DNA of 64,000 nt, taken from contig JAHHQM010000009.1 in assembly GCA_020026395.1 (NCBI GenBank), forward strand, positions 1 to 64,000, written 5' to 3'. Below, one piece after another: positions 52,892 through 61,738 of the stretch. The DNA is from Alistipes sp. (GTDB lineage Bacteria; Bacteroidota; Bacteroidia; Bacteroidales; Rikenellaceae). Within the stretch, counting starts at the first letter, position 1. Every line of letters begins with the position of its first letter. A program made the translations under genes and the position numbers. A model generated the notes under the pieces. The model was not told the DNA's origin. It searched no databases and saw nothing but the letters and a program-made list of their open reading frames with translations.

Positions 52892-52930
52892 AAAAAATCC
52901 GGTGCACGCAGTCGTGCATCGGATTTTTTT
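52892..52930 (-). terminator. Bidirectional terminator beyond OstA-like gene
   Basis: ATCCGGTGCACG and CGTGCATCGGAT form a 12-bp stem (one G-T pair) with a CAGT loop, with an A run on the left and a T run on the right, so it works on both strands. On the minus strand it closes the OstA-SurA operon. Confidence 0.85.
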
Positions 52931-52936
52931 GTGGGT

Positions 52937-55486
52937 TTAGAATTTGGGTTCGGTCTTGCGCGGTTGTCCGACCTCGTAACCCAATTCGCGCATCCACTCT
53001 TCGGTCAGCGGGTCTACGTGGTCGTTGCGGTCGATCCAGTTGAACAACTCGTTGAAACGCACCTTGTCGCGCTCGACACGCTCCTTGATGGGGAACGAGG
53101 GGTGGGGTTCGCGTTGTTTGCGACCACGCAACGAACGACGCAGCGTGCGGTTGAAGATCGAATCGCGGGCGGGGCGTCGGTCGGCCTCCCACTTGAAGCC
53201 GTCGAGGTAGAGCGACTGCGTTTCGGGCACCTGCTCGATGGGATAGATCGGGAATGTGGGGTTGGTGCGGTAGACGATGCGCACCACCTGTTTGTCCTCG
53301 ATGTGGAACGAGGCATCACCGCTCTCGATGAAGGCCATACCCGTCACAACGGGCGGCTCGCCGTCCTGCATGAAGTAGATCGTCTGCACGTTGCCGTTCA
53401 CGTCGTTGCGGTAAACCTCGTTATCGCGGAAATACGACGTCATCGTCTTGCCCTTGATCTGGTTGTAGTGGACGGTGTCGAGTTGCGAGGCGGAAAGGGG
53501 CGATCCGGTAAATTCGGCACGCACCAGTTTCTGATTCTGCGTATAGACATCGATCTTTTCGGAGGTGACTTGGTTCGCTCCGTTCCACAGCACGGGACGG
53601 ATGTAGAAATGGATGATCGAATCGACGCTCGAGGTGATGGTCGAGTCGCATACGGCCTGGAAGTCGCGGCGGAAGATCTTCACGTTGCGGTAGGCTTTCA
53701 TCAGGCGGTACAGCGAATCCTCCTTCAGCGAATCCTCCTTCAGCGAATCCTGCACGGCGGGGGCAAATTCACCCTCCTTGAGCAACGAATCCAACAGACG
53801 TTGGATCAGCGAATCGCTCAAATCCTTTTCGTAAATCGAACGCAGCGAATCCATCTGCGCCAAAAGGGCGGGATCGACCAGACGGAAGGTGCGACCCTTA
53901 CGCTCGGCGCGTTCCTTGCGTTTGCGCAGTTTTTCGGCCACGCGTTTGCGGCGTTTCTCGAGGATGCGCTCCTCGCGTTCGCGCTCCTTGTCCAGGAGGA
54001 TCTTATTTTTGGCCTTGCGCTGGGCAATCAGCGTGTCGAGTTTTATACGGCGCAGTGAATCCTTCAGGTGACGGCGCTCTTCGCGTTTCTTCTCGAGTTC
54101 GGCCTTGAGTTTTGCCTTCATCTGCGCCTTTTTCTCCTTGGCGGTGAGGGTGTCGGCGGCCAGCGAATCGCTTTGGAGCGAATCCTGCTTCAGCGAATCG
54201 GCCGTGGAGTCGGCAGGCATTACGGCCGTCGAATCCGCGGTGCGGGTCGTGTCGCTCGGTGCGGAATCGCCCTTGGTCTTGGTGTCGGCAGCCATATCGG
54301 TCGTATTGCCCGTACGGAACGGGGTCTCGACATCGGTCTTGGAGTCGATCTTGGCGGCCTTGTCTTTCAGATCCCCGCTCTTCTGCTCCATCTTGGAAGC
54401 AACGGAATCGGCACGGCGCTGCTCCTCGCGGGCAATGGCCGCAAGGGAGTCGGCTTCGGCGCGGGCACGCTCCTCGGCGTAGTAGATCGTCTCGAGGAAA
54501 ATCGTATCGGCCGACATGAAGACCGTGTCGGAACTTTGTTTCAAGTCGTAGCTGATCGTGGAGGGGCGGCGCGTGAGCAGAATGTTGCCCGGATGCTTCC
54601 AGTATTCGCCGTAATCGCCGAATGCCAGTGCCTTATGCTCCGAATCGTCGATCTGGATGTCGTGGCGCAGGACGATGTGCTCGTCCTTGCTGAAGTAGTT
54701 GATCGTGTCGCTCCACATCTCCTGCTTCTCGGTCAGTACGTAACCGTTGCGCGTGATGATATAGAGCGAATCGTTCTTCTGATACTCGCCGCGGTCGGCA
54801 TAGAGGTAGTCGCCCTTATGGCTCCAGATGTTGGTGCGGTCGAAGAAGTAGGCGTTGTCGGTGGCCATGTTATACACGACCGAATCGCCGCGCAACTCGT
54901 AATCCTCGTTGCGCATCTCGACCCGATCCACCGCCACGAGTTCCTTCGTGTCGCCGTAGTAGTAACCGCGGTTCGACTCCAGACGGTTGTCGCGGTTGGT
55001 GAGAATACCGCCTCCCGAAAATTCGCCGATGTTGTCGAGCGTGTTGTAGGTAAATTCGTAGGTGTAGAGCGTGGCATCGCCATCAACGACCTTGATCAGA
55101 TCGGAATAGATTCTCGCCTCGTTCTCTTCGCCGTCGTATTCGGCACGATCACCATAAATATAGGTGGTGTTCTGATTGATCAGCACGTTGCCGAAAAATT
55201 CGAAGTGACGATCCGAATAACGCACGGCACTGTCGCACGTGATGACCGCGCCGTTGTGTTGTGCGGCGAAGTTGCCCACCAGGAAAATCGCCGAATCGCC
55301 CGGGTGCAGCGGGCCTGCCTCGTCCCATTTGAGGTCGATCTTGCGCTTCTCGTCCTTGGGCTGGGTTTTTGAAGGGGTGGTTTTTTCGGGAGGCGTCGGA
55401 TAGCCTTTGGGGATGCCGCCGGCAAACAGTGAGCCCGCGATCAACGCCAAAACCAACGCAACCGTTATCGAGAAATAGTTCCGCAT
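52937..55486 (-). CDS. OstA/LptA-family protein
   Basis: An 849-residue protein with a signal peptide. The N-terminal ~350 residues are OstA-like beta-strand repeats (GNVLINQNTTYIYGDRAEYD, VVYNMATDNAYFFD), the fold of LptA/LptD N-domains that carry lipopolysaccharide across the periplasm. The middle ~200 residues are a charged coiled-coil-like stretch rich in Lys, Glu, Arg, Asp and Ser (KEDSLKEDSL repeats near the end). The C-terminal third returns to OstA-like strands. It is last in an operon with two SurA/PpiC-type genes (7-base gap). No LptD-type barrel is seen. A role in LPS transport is inferred. Confidence 0.85.
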   Translation of the reverse strand: MRNYFSITVALVLALIAGSLFAGGIPKGYPTPPEKTTPSKTQPKDEKRKIDLKWDEAGPLHPGDSAIFLVGNFAAQHNGAVITCDSAVRYSDRHFEFFGNVLINQNTTYIYGDRAEYDGEENEARIYSDLIKVVDGDATLYTYEFTYNTLDNIGEFSGGGILTNRDNRLESNRGYYYGDTKELVAVDRVEMRNEDYELRGDSVVYNMATDNAYFFDRTNIWSHKGDYLYADRGEYQKNDSLYIITRNGYVLTEKQEMWSDTINYFSKDEHIVLRHDIQIDDSEHKALAFGDYGEYWKHPGNILLTRRPSTISYDLKQSSDTVFMSADTIFLETIYYAEERARAEADSLAAIAREEQRRADSVASKMEQKSGDLKDKAAKIDSKTDVETPFRTGNTTDMAADTKTKGDSAPSDTTRTADSTAVMPADSTADSLKQDSLQSDSLAADTLTAKEKKAQMKAKLKAELEKKREERRHLKDSLRRIKLDTLIAQRKAKNKILLDKEREREERILEKRRKRVAEKLRKRKERAERKGRTFRLVDPALLAQMDSLRSIYEKDLSDSLIQRLLDSLLKEGEFAPAVQDSLKEDSLKEDSLYRLMKAYRNVKIFRRDFQAVCDSTITSSVDSIIHFYIRPVLWNGANQVTSEKIDVYTQNQKLVRAEFTGSPLSASQLDTVHYNQIKGKTMTSYFRDNEVYRNDVNGNVQTIYFMQDGEPPVVTGMAFIESGDASFHIEDKQVVRIVYRTNPTFPIYPIEQVPETQSLYLDGFKWEADRRPARDSIFNRTLRRSLRGRKQREPHPSFPIKERVERDKVRFNELFNWIDRNDHVDPLTEEWMRELGYEVGQPRKTEPKF

Positions 55487-55493
55487 GAATCCG

Positions 55494-56894
55494 TTATTTT
55501 ACCCAGTGCTTGTTCTCGAATTCGCCGTTGCGGAATTCGGGATCGATGAAGATATACATCTGGTCGATTTTCTTCGAGAGCCACTCCTCGAAGGCATCGG
55601 TTTGTTTCTTTTGCAGGGCGAGCTCTTCCAGACGCAGGTAGTCCTCGTTCAAGGATGCCGTGTGCGTGGGGATCACCTCGACCAACTTGACGATCTTGCC
55701 GAGCTGGTTGCCCATGAGGTCTTCCGTCAAAAAAGCGGGCGAAATCTCGCCGACCTTCAGCACGCGCAGGGCGTTGTAGTCGTCCTGTGCATAACGGAAA
55801 TCCTCCTTCAGGAACTTCGTGACCGTCAGTTTGGCATCGAAGGCATACTGACGCTCCAGAAGGTCGTGGTTCGATACGATACCGCCGTTCATCTTCGACG
55901 AGGCATCGTCGGAGAACATACGGGCAGCCTCCTCGAAGGTGACGCTGTCGCTCTGGATCAGGTTGCGGACGCTGTCCAGCTCGCGGGTGATTCCCGACAA
56001 CTCGTCGGGCGTATAGTCGGGGCGGAGCAGGATGTGACGGAAATGGTACAGGGCACCGCGCTTGTCCAGAAGCTCGATGATGTGGAAGCCGTACTGCGAC
56101 TCGACCACTTCCGAAATCTGACCCGGACGCATGTGTTCCAGTGCGGCGGAGAATCCGTCTTCGAGCATGTTCAGCGGGGTGGGATCCATCTCACCGCCGC
56201 GGAGCATCGTGCCGGGATCCTGCGAATACATACGGGCAAGGCTTTCGAACTTGGTTTTGCCCGAGATGATACGCTCACGCATATCCAGCAGTCGCTCGGT
56301 GGTACGCTGTTTTGCGGCCTTGATCGACTTGGGGAACTTGGTGATCTGGGCGTAGACATACTGCTCGGGGATGATCGGCAGGCTGTCCTTCGAAATCGAT
56401 TTGTAGAACTGTTCCACCTCACCCGGAATGATCGAAATACGCGAGATGACCTGCTGTTGCAGCGAAGAGGCATAGGCCTGCTCCTCGTAACGGCGGCGCA
56501 TGCTTTCGCGGATGTTGAAGACGGCCATGTGGTGCTTGGCCTCAAGGGCGGGAATCGAGCCTTCCTGGGCGATCATCGTGCTGAGCTGTTCCTCGACACG
56601 GTTGGCGATGTCGCCGTCGTTGATCGTCACGGAGTCGATCTGCGCCTGGTTGAAGAGCAGTTTGCGGGTCATGAGTCCCTCGAGCGCCTCGTTCATCGGG
56701 TCGCGGTCGGAGGTGTAACCCTCCAGACGGCGCTGTTTGACCATCTCGTCGGCGTAGTGTTTGACATCCGAGTAGAGGATCGACGATCCGCCTACCACGG
56801 CCACCACCTTGTCGAGCATGACCGTACGTTTTTGTGCCATCGTTCCCGTTGCCACGGCAATACACAGGAACGCAAATATTACTTTTTTAAACAT
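55494..56894 (-). CDS. SurA-like peptidyl-prolyl isomerase/chaperone
   Basis: A 466-residue periplasmic protein with a signal peptide (MFKKVIFAFLCIAVATGTMAQ). It has the SurA N-terminal domain (LDKVVAVVGGSSILYSDVK), then rotamase (parvulin) domains with MDPTPLNMLEDGFSAALEHM and EVVESQYGFHIIELL. SurA chaperones outer-membrane barrel proteins, which suits its place between a PpiC-like lipoprotein and the OstA-like gene (17- and 7-base gaps). Confidence 0.92.
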   Translation of the reverse strand: MFKKVIFAFLCIAVATGTMAQKRTVMLDKVVAVVGGSSILYSDVKHYADEMVKQRRLEGYTSDRDPMNEALEGLMTRKLLFNQAQIDSVTINDGDIANRVEEQLSTMIAQEGSIPALEAKHHMAVFNIRESMRRRYEEQAYASSLQQQVISRISIIPGEVEQFYKSISKDSLPIIPEQYVYAQITKFPKSIKAAKQRTTERLLDMRERIISGKTKFESLARMYSQDPGTMLRGGEMDPTPLNMLEDGFSAALEHMRPGQISEVVESQYGFHIIELLDKRGALYHFRHILLRPDYTPDELSGITRELDSVRNLIQSDSVTFEEAARMFSDDASSKMNGGIVSNHDLLERQYAFDAKLTVTKFLKEDFRYAQDDYNALRVLKVGEISPAFLTEDLMGNQLGKIVKLVEVIPTHTASLNEDYLRLEELALQKKQTDAFEEWLSKKIDQMYIFIDPEFRNGEFENKHWVK

Positions 56895-56911
56895 ATCTTC
56901 GGTTTTCGTTT

Positions 56912-57820
56912 TTATTTCACTGTTTTATCGGCGATCGAGTCCGAGAGCGTAGTCTCCTCGTCGTTGTATTCCACCCGTTTCAGGCGCACGGCCTCCTCGT
57001 AGATCCGATCCTCGAATTTGTGGATGATCGCCTCCTGACGCTGCTTGTAGAGGATGCGGCGGATGGTGGGGGTGATCAGTTCCAGCGGAATGCTCTCGCC
57101 CACGCGGCGCACGTCGAGAATCTGGAAGTAGTAGTGCGAACGGCTGTCGTGCATCTCCTGTACATCGGTCGTACCCAGCACCGAATCGTAGTTCTCGGTA
57201 CGCAGCGACGGCAGATGGCTCAGAAACTCCGAGAAATCGACCCATTTGTCGCTGAAGTCCGTCACGGCGAAGTCGTTCTTGAGGCAGATATCCGTGAAAT
57301 CCTGTTGTTGCGTTTCGCGGCGTCCCTGCATCAGTGCACGCAGCTGCAAGGCCTGGCGATAACCCGTCTGGAAACGGACGATGCGTCCCTTGACCAGCGG
57401 ACGATCCAGCTTGAATTCGCCCTTGTGCACGTCGTAGTAGGCGGCGATTTGTTCCGAGGTGAAGACCGTGTCGAGTTCGCGGTCGACGAGATGTTCGTCG
57501 AGGCGGTGGATCAGAAGCGTCTGGCGGTACTCCTCGACCTTGCGGTCGATGTCGGCAACCGAGGCCTCGAAGACCTTTTCGGCCTCCTGCAATTTGATTT
57601 GTTTACGAACCCAGCGGTCGATGTAGATTTTGGTGAGCGCGACACTGTCCTCGCCCGTCACGCCCTGGGGCACGGCATTTTTCAGATCCGAGCGGCGCAG
57701 TTTGGTGCTGCCGACCCGAGCCACGGTGCGGTCCAGCGAGAAGTATGCGGGCAGTTCGCGACAGCCGGTCAGAAGAAGCAGACCGGCGAGCAATACGAGT
57801 ATGTTGCGAGTGTTCATCAT
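56912..57820 (-). CDS. PpiC/SurA-related lipoprotein
   Basis: A 302-residue protein with a lipobox signal (LLLLTGCRELP, Cys near residue 20). After it, VARVGSTKLRRSDLKNAV resembles the SurA N-terminal start. The rotamase-like domain region is present in outline only, and the catalytic pattern of a parvulin is not clear, so it may be a chaperone without isomerase activity. First gene of the three-gene envelope operon. Confidence 0.75.
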   Translation of the reverse strand: MMNTRNILVLLAGLLLLTGCRELPAYFSLDRTVARVGSTKLRRSDLKNAVPQGVTGEDSVALTKIYIDRWVRKQIKLQEAEKVFEASVADIDRKVEEYRQTLLIHRLDEHLVDRELDTVFTSEQIAAYYDVHKGEFKLDRPLVKGRIVRFQTGYRQALQLRALMQGRRETQQQDFTDICLKNDFAVTDFSDKWVDFSEFLSHLPSLRTENYDSVLGTTDVQEMHDSRSHYYFQILDVRRVGESIPLELITPTIRRILYKQRQEAIIHKFEDRIYEEAVRLKRVEYNDEETTLSDSIADKTVK

Positions 57821-57829
57821 TCAAGAGGA

Positions 57830-57837
57830 CAAAGATA
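57830..57837 (-). promoter_or_regulatory. -7 box of PpiC-SurA-OstA operon
   Basis: The minus strand reads TATCTTTG, an exact match, 9 bases before the first start. Confidence 0.6.
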
Positions 57838-57878
57838 GGTTATTTTACTTGAAAAGTAACGCTTTTGCCCCTTGAATA

Positions 57879-58706
57879 TTACGCTTCGATACCTTTTTTA
57901 TGGCGAATGGGGGTCTCGCGGATCCAAACAGCGATTTTTCGTGCCTCCCAGACAAGGAGCGCAAGCATCGCAAAATAGAGGATTCCGTAGAGCGCAGGGC
58001 TTGAAATAAGCTCGCTTAAGGGGGTGCTTTCCAGTCCCGCGGCGAGCAGGATAAAACTCAGCGTATTGTTGGCGGCGTGGAGCAGAACGGACGAAAGAAG
58101 CGATCCCGAACGCAGCGCCAGATAACCCAGCACAAGACCCGACAGTGAGGCGTAAATGACGGCGGCGGGGTGGAAGTGGATCACTCCGAAAAAGAGCGAC
58201 GAAAAGACCCATGCCCACACCACTCCGCGGCTTTTGACGGCCGATCCGAGGACGATTCCGCGACACAGGATCTCCTCGCACAACGGGGCGGCAACCACGG
58301 CGGTCATCACGCCCCAAAACGAGGCGTCGATCGGCATGGGAACTTCGGGAAGGAGTTCTGTAAGGGGTTCAAGGACAATGCTTAACGCAACAATGGTCAG
58401 AAATCCGTGGAGGACGAGTAACGGGTCGAATCCCCGTGTGGAAAAATTCGCCCAACGCCCCTCCGCGCCCCGGCTCGAGCGGTAGAAAAGCACCGCGAAA
58501 ACGGACAGTGCCATGGCGATCGTGTAGCTGAGAAATGTGTCCGCATCGGAGGGGAGGAATTCGCCCAAAAACGAAAAAAGGATTCCCGTCAGAAATTGTG
58601 CCCCGATACACAAAAGGAGCATCACCAAAAGGTTTCCCGGCGTGGGGAAACCGCCCGTGGGGCGTGCGGGTTTTTGTTCCGAATGTTGGATCAGACTTTC
58701 TTCCAT
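57879..58706 (-). CDS. CPBP family intramembrane protease
   Basis: A 275-residue membrane protein with about eight helices of the ABI/CAAX-processing (CPBP) family. The conserved EExxxR motif appears as CEEILCRG, followed by FFGVIHFHP (the His motif). Such enzymes process prenylated or bacteriocin-type substrates, or serve in immunity; the role here is unknown. ATG 58706 (MEESLIQ) is preferred: an in-frame ATG at 58745 overlaps the -7 box. Confidence 0.9.
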   Translation of the reverse strand: MEESLIQHSEQKPARPTGGFPTPGNLLVMLLLCIGAQFLTGILFSFLGEFLPSDADTFLSYTIAMALSVFAVLFYRSSRGAEGRWANFSTRGFDPLLVLHGFLTIVALSIVLEPLTELLPEVPMPIDASFWGVMTAVVAAPLCEEILCRGIVLGSAVKSRGVVWAWVFSSLFFGVIHFHPAAVIYASLSGLVLGYLALRSGSLLSSVLLHAANNTLSFILLAAGLESTPLSELISSPALYGILYFAMLALLVWEARKIAVWIRETPIRHKKGIEA

Positions 58707-58742
58707 GACTTTGTGCGGTTTGGTTTGCGTTAAAAAGTGTCC

Positions 58743-58750
58743 CAAAGGTA
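58743..58750 (-). promoter_or_regulatory. -7 box of CPBP gene
   Basis: The minus strand reads TACCTTTG, 36 bases before the chosen start. Confidence 0.6.
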
Positions 58751-58792
58751 AGCATTTTTGGCGGGGAATTGGGGATTCTCATAGAAAATCAT

Positions 58793-58800
58793 TAATTTTG
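58793..58800 (+). promoter_or_regulatory. -7 box of parAB operon
   Basis: TAATTTTG matches TAnnTTTG, 24 bases before the parA ATG. Confidence 0.6.
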
Positions 58801-58824
58801 TCCGATTATAAACCTGTATCAACC

Positions 58825-59595
58825 ATGGCAAAGGTAATTGCATTGGCCAATCAGAAGGGCGGAGTGGGCAAAACGACCACCGCCATCAATCTGGCGGCAT
58901 CGCTCGCATTACTCGGCAAGAAGATCCTTCTGATCGATGCCGATCCGCAGGCGAACGCCACTTCGGGATTGGGATTCGACATAAATTCAGAGGGCATCTA
59001 CGAGTGCATCGCGGGCGAAAGACAAGCCTCCGAGGTCATCCTTGCGTGTGAGGAGGTCAAGAACCTGTGGGTGTTGCCCTCGTCCATTGATTTGGTGGCG
59101 GCGGATGCCGAACTGCCCAAATTGGAGCATGCCCACCGCATTTTCAAGCAGATCGTAGATTCGGTGCGCGAGAACTACGATTACATCTTCATCGACTGCT
59201 CGCCCTCGCTCGGTCTTCTGACGGTCAATATTCTGACGGCCGCCGACACGGTCCTGATCCCCGTGCAGTGCGAGTATCTGGCGCTGGAGGGTCTGTCGAA
59301 ACTGTTGGCCACGATCCGCAAAATCAAGGGCGGACTGAACCCCACACTCGAAATCGAAGGCTTCCTTCTGACAATGTACATGCGCAACCGACTCAACAAC
59401 CAGGTGGTGAGCGAGGTGCGCGAACACTTCGGAAAAATGGCCTACGAGACAATTATTCAGCGAAATGTCCGTTTGGGAGAAGCCCCCTCGCACGGAGTGC
59501 CCGTCATGCTGTATGATGCGGGTGCCGTCGGATCGGAGAACTACCTGAATCTGGCACGCGAATTTTTGAAGAGAAACAAACAAGCAACAAAATAA
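58825..59595 (+). CDS. parA: Chromosome partitioning ATPase ParA (Soj)
   Basis: A 256-residue Walker-type ATPase. The deviant Walker A motif KGGVGKTTT follows MAKVIALANQ at the start; DADPQANATSGLG and IDCSPSLGLLTVN are the A' and B motifs. ParA moves the origin region along the nucleoid with ParB. An open frame extends far upstream, but family start, promoter and spacing support ATG 58825. parB follows after 11 bases. Confidence 0.97.
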   Translation: MAKVIALANQKGGVGKTTTAINLAASLALLGKKILLIDADPQANATSGLGFDINSEGIYECIAGERQASEVILACEEVKNLWVLPSSIDLVAADAELPKLEHAHRIFKQIVDSVRENYDYIFIDCSPSLGLLTVNILTAADTVLIPVQCEYLALEGLSKLLATIRKIKGGLNPTLEIEGFLLTMYMRNRLNNQVVSEVREHFGKMAYETIIQRNVRLGEAPSHGVPVMLYDAGAVGSENYLNLAREFLKRNKQATK

Positions 59596-59606
59596 ATTTT
59601 TCAGAC

Positions 59607-60473
59607 ATGAAACAAAAGGGATTAGGGCGCGGATTGGATGCCATTTTCGGAGGGGATGACTTGGACATCCAGATCAAACCGACAAGCCGAATGGCCGAAA
59701 TCGACCTTGTGGACATCATCCCCAACCCCGAGCAGCCGCGTAAGCAATTCGACGAGGCTTCGTTGGACGAATTGAGCGAGTCGATTCGTCAGATGGGTGT
59801 GATCCAGCCCGTGACCGTGCGTAAGAACAACGACGGCAAATATATCATCATCAGTGGCGAGCGTCGTTGGCGTGCCGCCCGTAAAGCAGGCCTGGAACGT
59901 ATCCCGGCCTATATCCGCGAGGCCGAACCCGTCGAGGTGCATACGATGGCGCTCGTGGAGAACATCCAGCGTCAGGATCTGAATGCGATCGAGATCGCGC
60001 AGAGCATGCAGCGCCTCATAGACGAATGCCACCTGACGCAGGACGCCCTGGCCGAACGGCTGGGCAAGAAACGCTCGTCAGTATCGAACTACCTGCGCCT
60101 TCTGAAACTTCCCGAAGAGATTCAGACGGCCGTCAAGGAGGGGGTGATTTCGATGGGACACGCCAAGGCGCTGGCCGGAGCTCCCGCCGAAAAACAACTT
60201 CCGTTGTTGGAGAAATGCATCGAGCGTGCGTTGTCGGTGCGTCAGATCGAGGATCTGGTACGCCAGCTGACCGAAGAGAAACCCCGCGTGGAACCCGCCG
60301 AAGAGGAGGAATATCCCGAAAGCTACGCCCGTCTGGTGGAGCAGCTCGAGCGCTTCTTCACGCAGGACATCTCGATCCGTCGCACGAAGAAGGGCGGCGG
60401 CCGCATCGTCATCAACTTCAAGGACGATCGCGACATTGACCAGTTCATCAACCGATTCTCGTCGAGAGGATAA
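59607..60473 (+). CDS. parB: Chromosome partitioning protein ParB
   Basis: A 288-residue ParB/Spo0J protein. It has the N-terminal motif GRGLDAIFGG, the CTPase-type block ISGERRWRAARKAGL and the HTH (TQDALAERLGKKRSSVSNYLRLLKLP), with a C-terminal dimerisation helix. ParB binds parS sites near the origin; I did not find a clear parS (TGTTTCACGTGAAACA-type) here. Directly follows parA. Confidence 0.96.
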   Translation: MKQKGLGRGLDAIFGGDDLDIQIKPTSRMAEIDLVDIIPNPEQPRKQFDEASLDELSESIRQMGVIQPVTVRKNNDGKYIIISGERRWRAARKAGLERIPAYIREAEPVEVHTMALVENIQRQDLNAIEIAQSMQRLIDECHLTQDALAERLGKKRSSVSNYLRLLKLPEEIQTAVKEGVISMGHAKALAGAPAEKQLPLLEKCIERALSVRQIEDLVRQLTEEKPRVEPAEEEEYPESYARLVEQLERFFTQDISIRRTKKGGGRIVINFKDDRDIDQFINRFSSRG

Positions 60474-60482
60474 ACTTTACGT

Positions 60483-61730
60483 ATGAAAGTTTTTCGTATA
60501 GTTCTTTTTACCCTGTTGCTCGCTTTTGCCGTTGAGGGGAGTGTGGTGGCGCAGAATCTGCACCGCGGTCACCGTCAACTGGTGAAAAAGGGCATGATGG
60601 AACGCCCCGACAGCGTGCGGATGCGCCGCGACTCGGTCGAGCGGGTGCTCTTGCGCGATTCTTTGTTGCAGAAACGCTTCATGCAGGACTCGCTGAAGAC
60701 CCATGCCGATTCGGTGCGCCGTCGTGCGGTGATCGACTCGCTGGTGCAGGAGCGCCTGAAAGCCGATTCGCTGGGTGTCAGGGCGGATTCGGTGGCAAAA
60801 CCGTCGGAAAAGATCGATTCGCTGACGGGCAAGGCCGTCGAGGAGGCGAAGTGCGACACGCTGCGCGGCAACGATTCCACGACCCACCGCCGCAAGGGGT
60901 GGTTCATGAGCGATTCGATGTCGCTGTCGAAGGTGTGCTGGCTGTCCACCGTCCTGCCCGGTTACGGTCAGGTCTACAACAAGCAGTATTGGAAACTGCC
61001 GCTGCTGTATGGTCTGGTGGGTACGTCGCTGGCACTCTACATCAACGAAAACAAAACCTACCGTCCGCTCCGCCGTGCATTCGATGCCTATACGGCAACG
61101 ACCGTCGATCGTACGCCCGAACTCGACGCCCTGCAACACAAAATGATCCGCAGCAACACGCGTCGTCAGATCTATCTGGGGGCGGCCATCGCTTCGTATA
61201 TCTACTTCATCGGCGATGCCGCCGTGAACTACAAGACGAACGACGTCTCGCGCGTGAAGAAGGCCACGACCCTTGCCTGTATCTTCCCCGGTGCGGGTCA
61301 GATTTACAACAAGAGTTATTGGAAAGTGCCGTTCGTGGTGGGCGGTTTTGCGACGATGGTCTATTGCATCGACTGGAACAACCGCGGTTACAAGCGTTTC
61401 AAACGCGCCTATGGCTTCCTGGCCGACTACGAACGCAACCCCGACAAATACCCCGACGGCCCGATGGACGAATTCCGCGGTCACTATAGTGCCGAATTCA
61501 TCCGCGACCTGAGAAACAACTACCGACGCAACCGCGACCTGTGTATCATCATCTCGGGTGCGTTGTACGTCTTGCAGATCATCGATGCCCATGTCGATGC
61601 CCATCTCAAGGATTACGATATTTCCGACGATCTTTCGATGAGCATCGAACCGATGGTCGATTATGATTACATCCCCCAAAGACAATCACACCAGCCCGTA
61701 TTCGGCTTTAATTTGAAAGTAAACTTTTAA
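60483..61730 (+). CDS. DUF5683 domain membrane protein
   Basis: A 415-residue protein. After a signal peptide (VVAQ) there is a ~110-residue Asp/Ser/Arg-rich stretch with RDSLxxK-type repeats. The membrane part contains TVLPGYGQVYNKQYWKLPLLYG and CIFPGAGQIYNKSYWKVPFVVGG, the duplicated motif of DUF5683 proteins. These stand after parB in many Bacteroidota. The function is unknown; it starts 10 bases after parB. Confidence 0.88.
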   Translation: MKVFRIVLFTLLLAFAVEGSVVAQNLHRGHRQLVKKGMMERPDSVRMRRDSVERVLLRDSLLQKRFMQDSLKTHADSVRRRAVIDSLVQERLKADSLGVRADSVAKPSEKIDSLTGKAVEEAKCDTLRGNDSTTHRRKGWFMSDSMSLSKVCWLSTVLPGYGQVYNKQYWKLPLLYGLVGTSLALYINENKTYRPLRRAFDAYTATTVDRTPELDALQHKMIRSNTRRQIYLGAAIASYIYFIGDAAVNYKTNDVSRVKKATTLACIFPGAGQIYNKSYWKVPFVVGGFATMVYCIDWNNRGYKRFKRAYGFLADYERNPDKYPDGPMDEFRGHYSAEFIRDLRNNYRRNRDLCIIISGALYVLQIIDAHVDAHLKDYDISDDLSMSIEPMVDYDYIPQRQSHQPVFGFNLKVNF

Positions 61731-61738
61731 GCACCACG

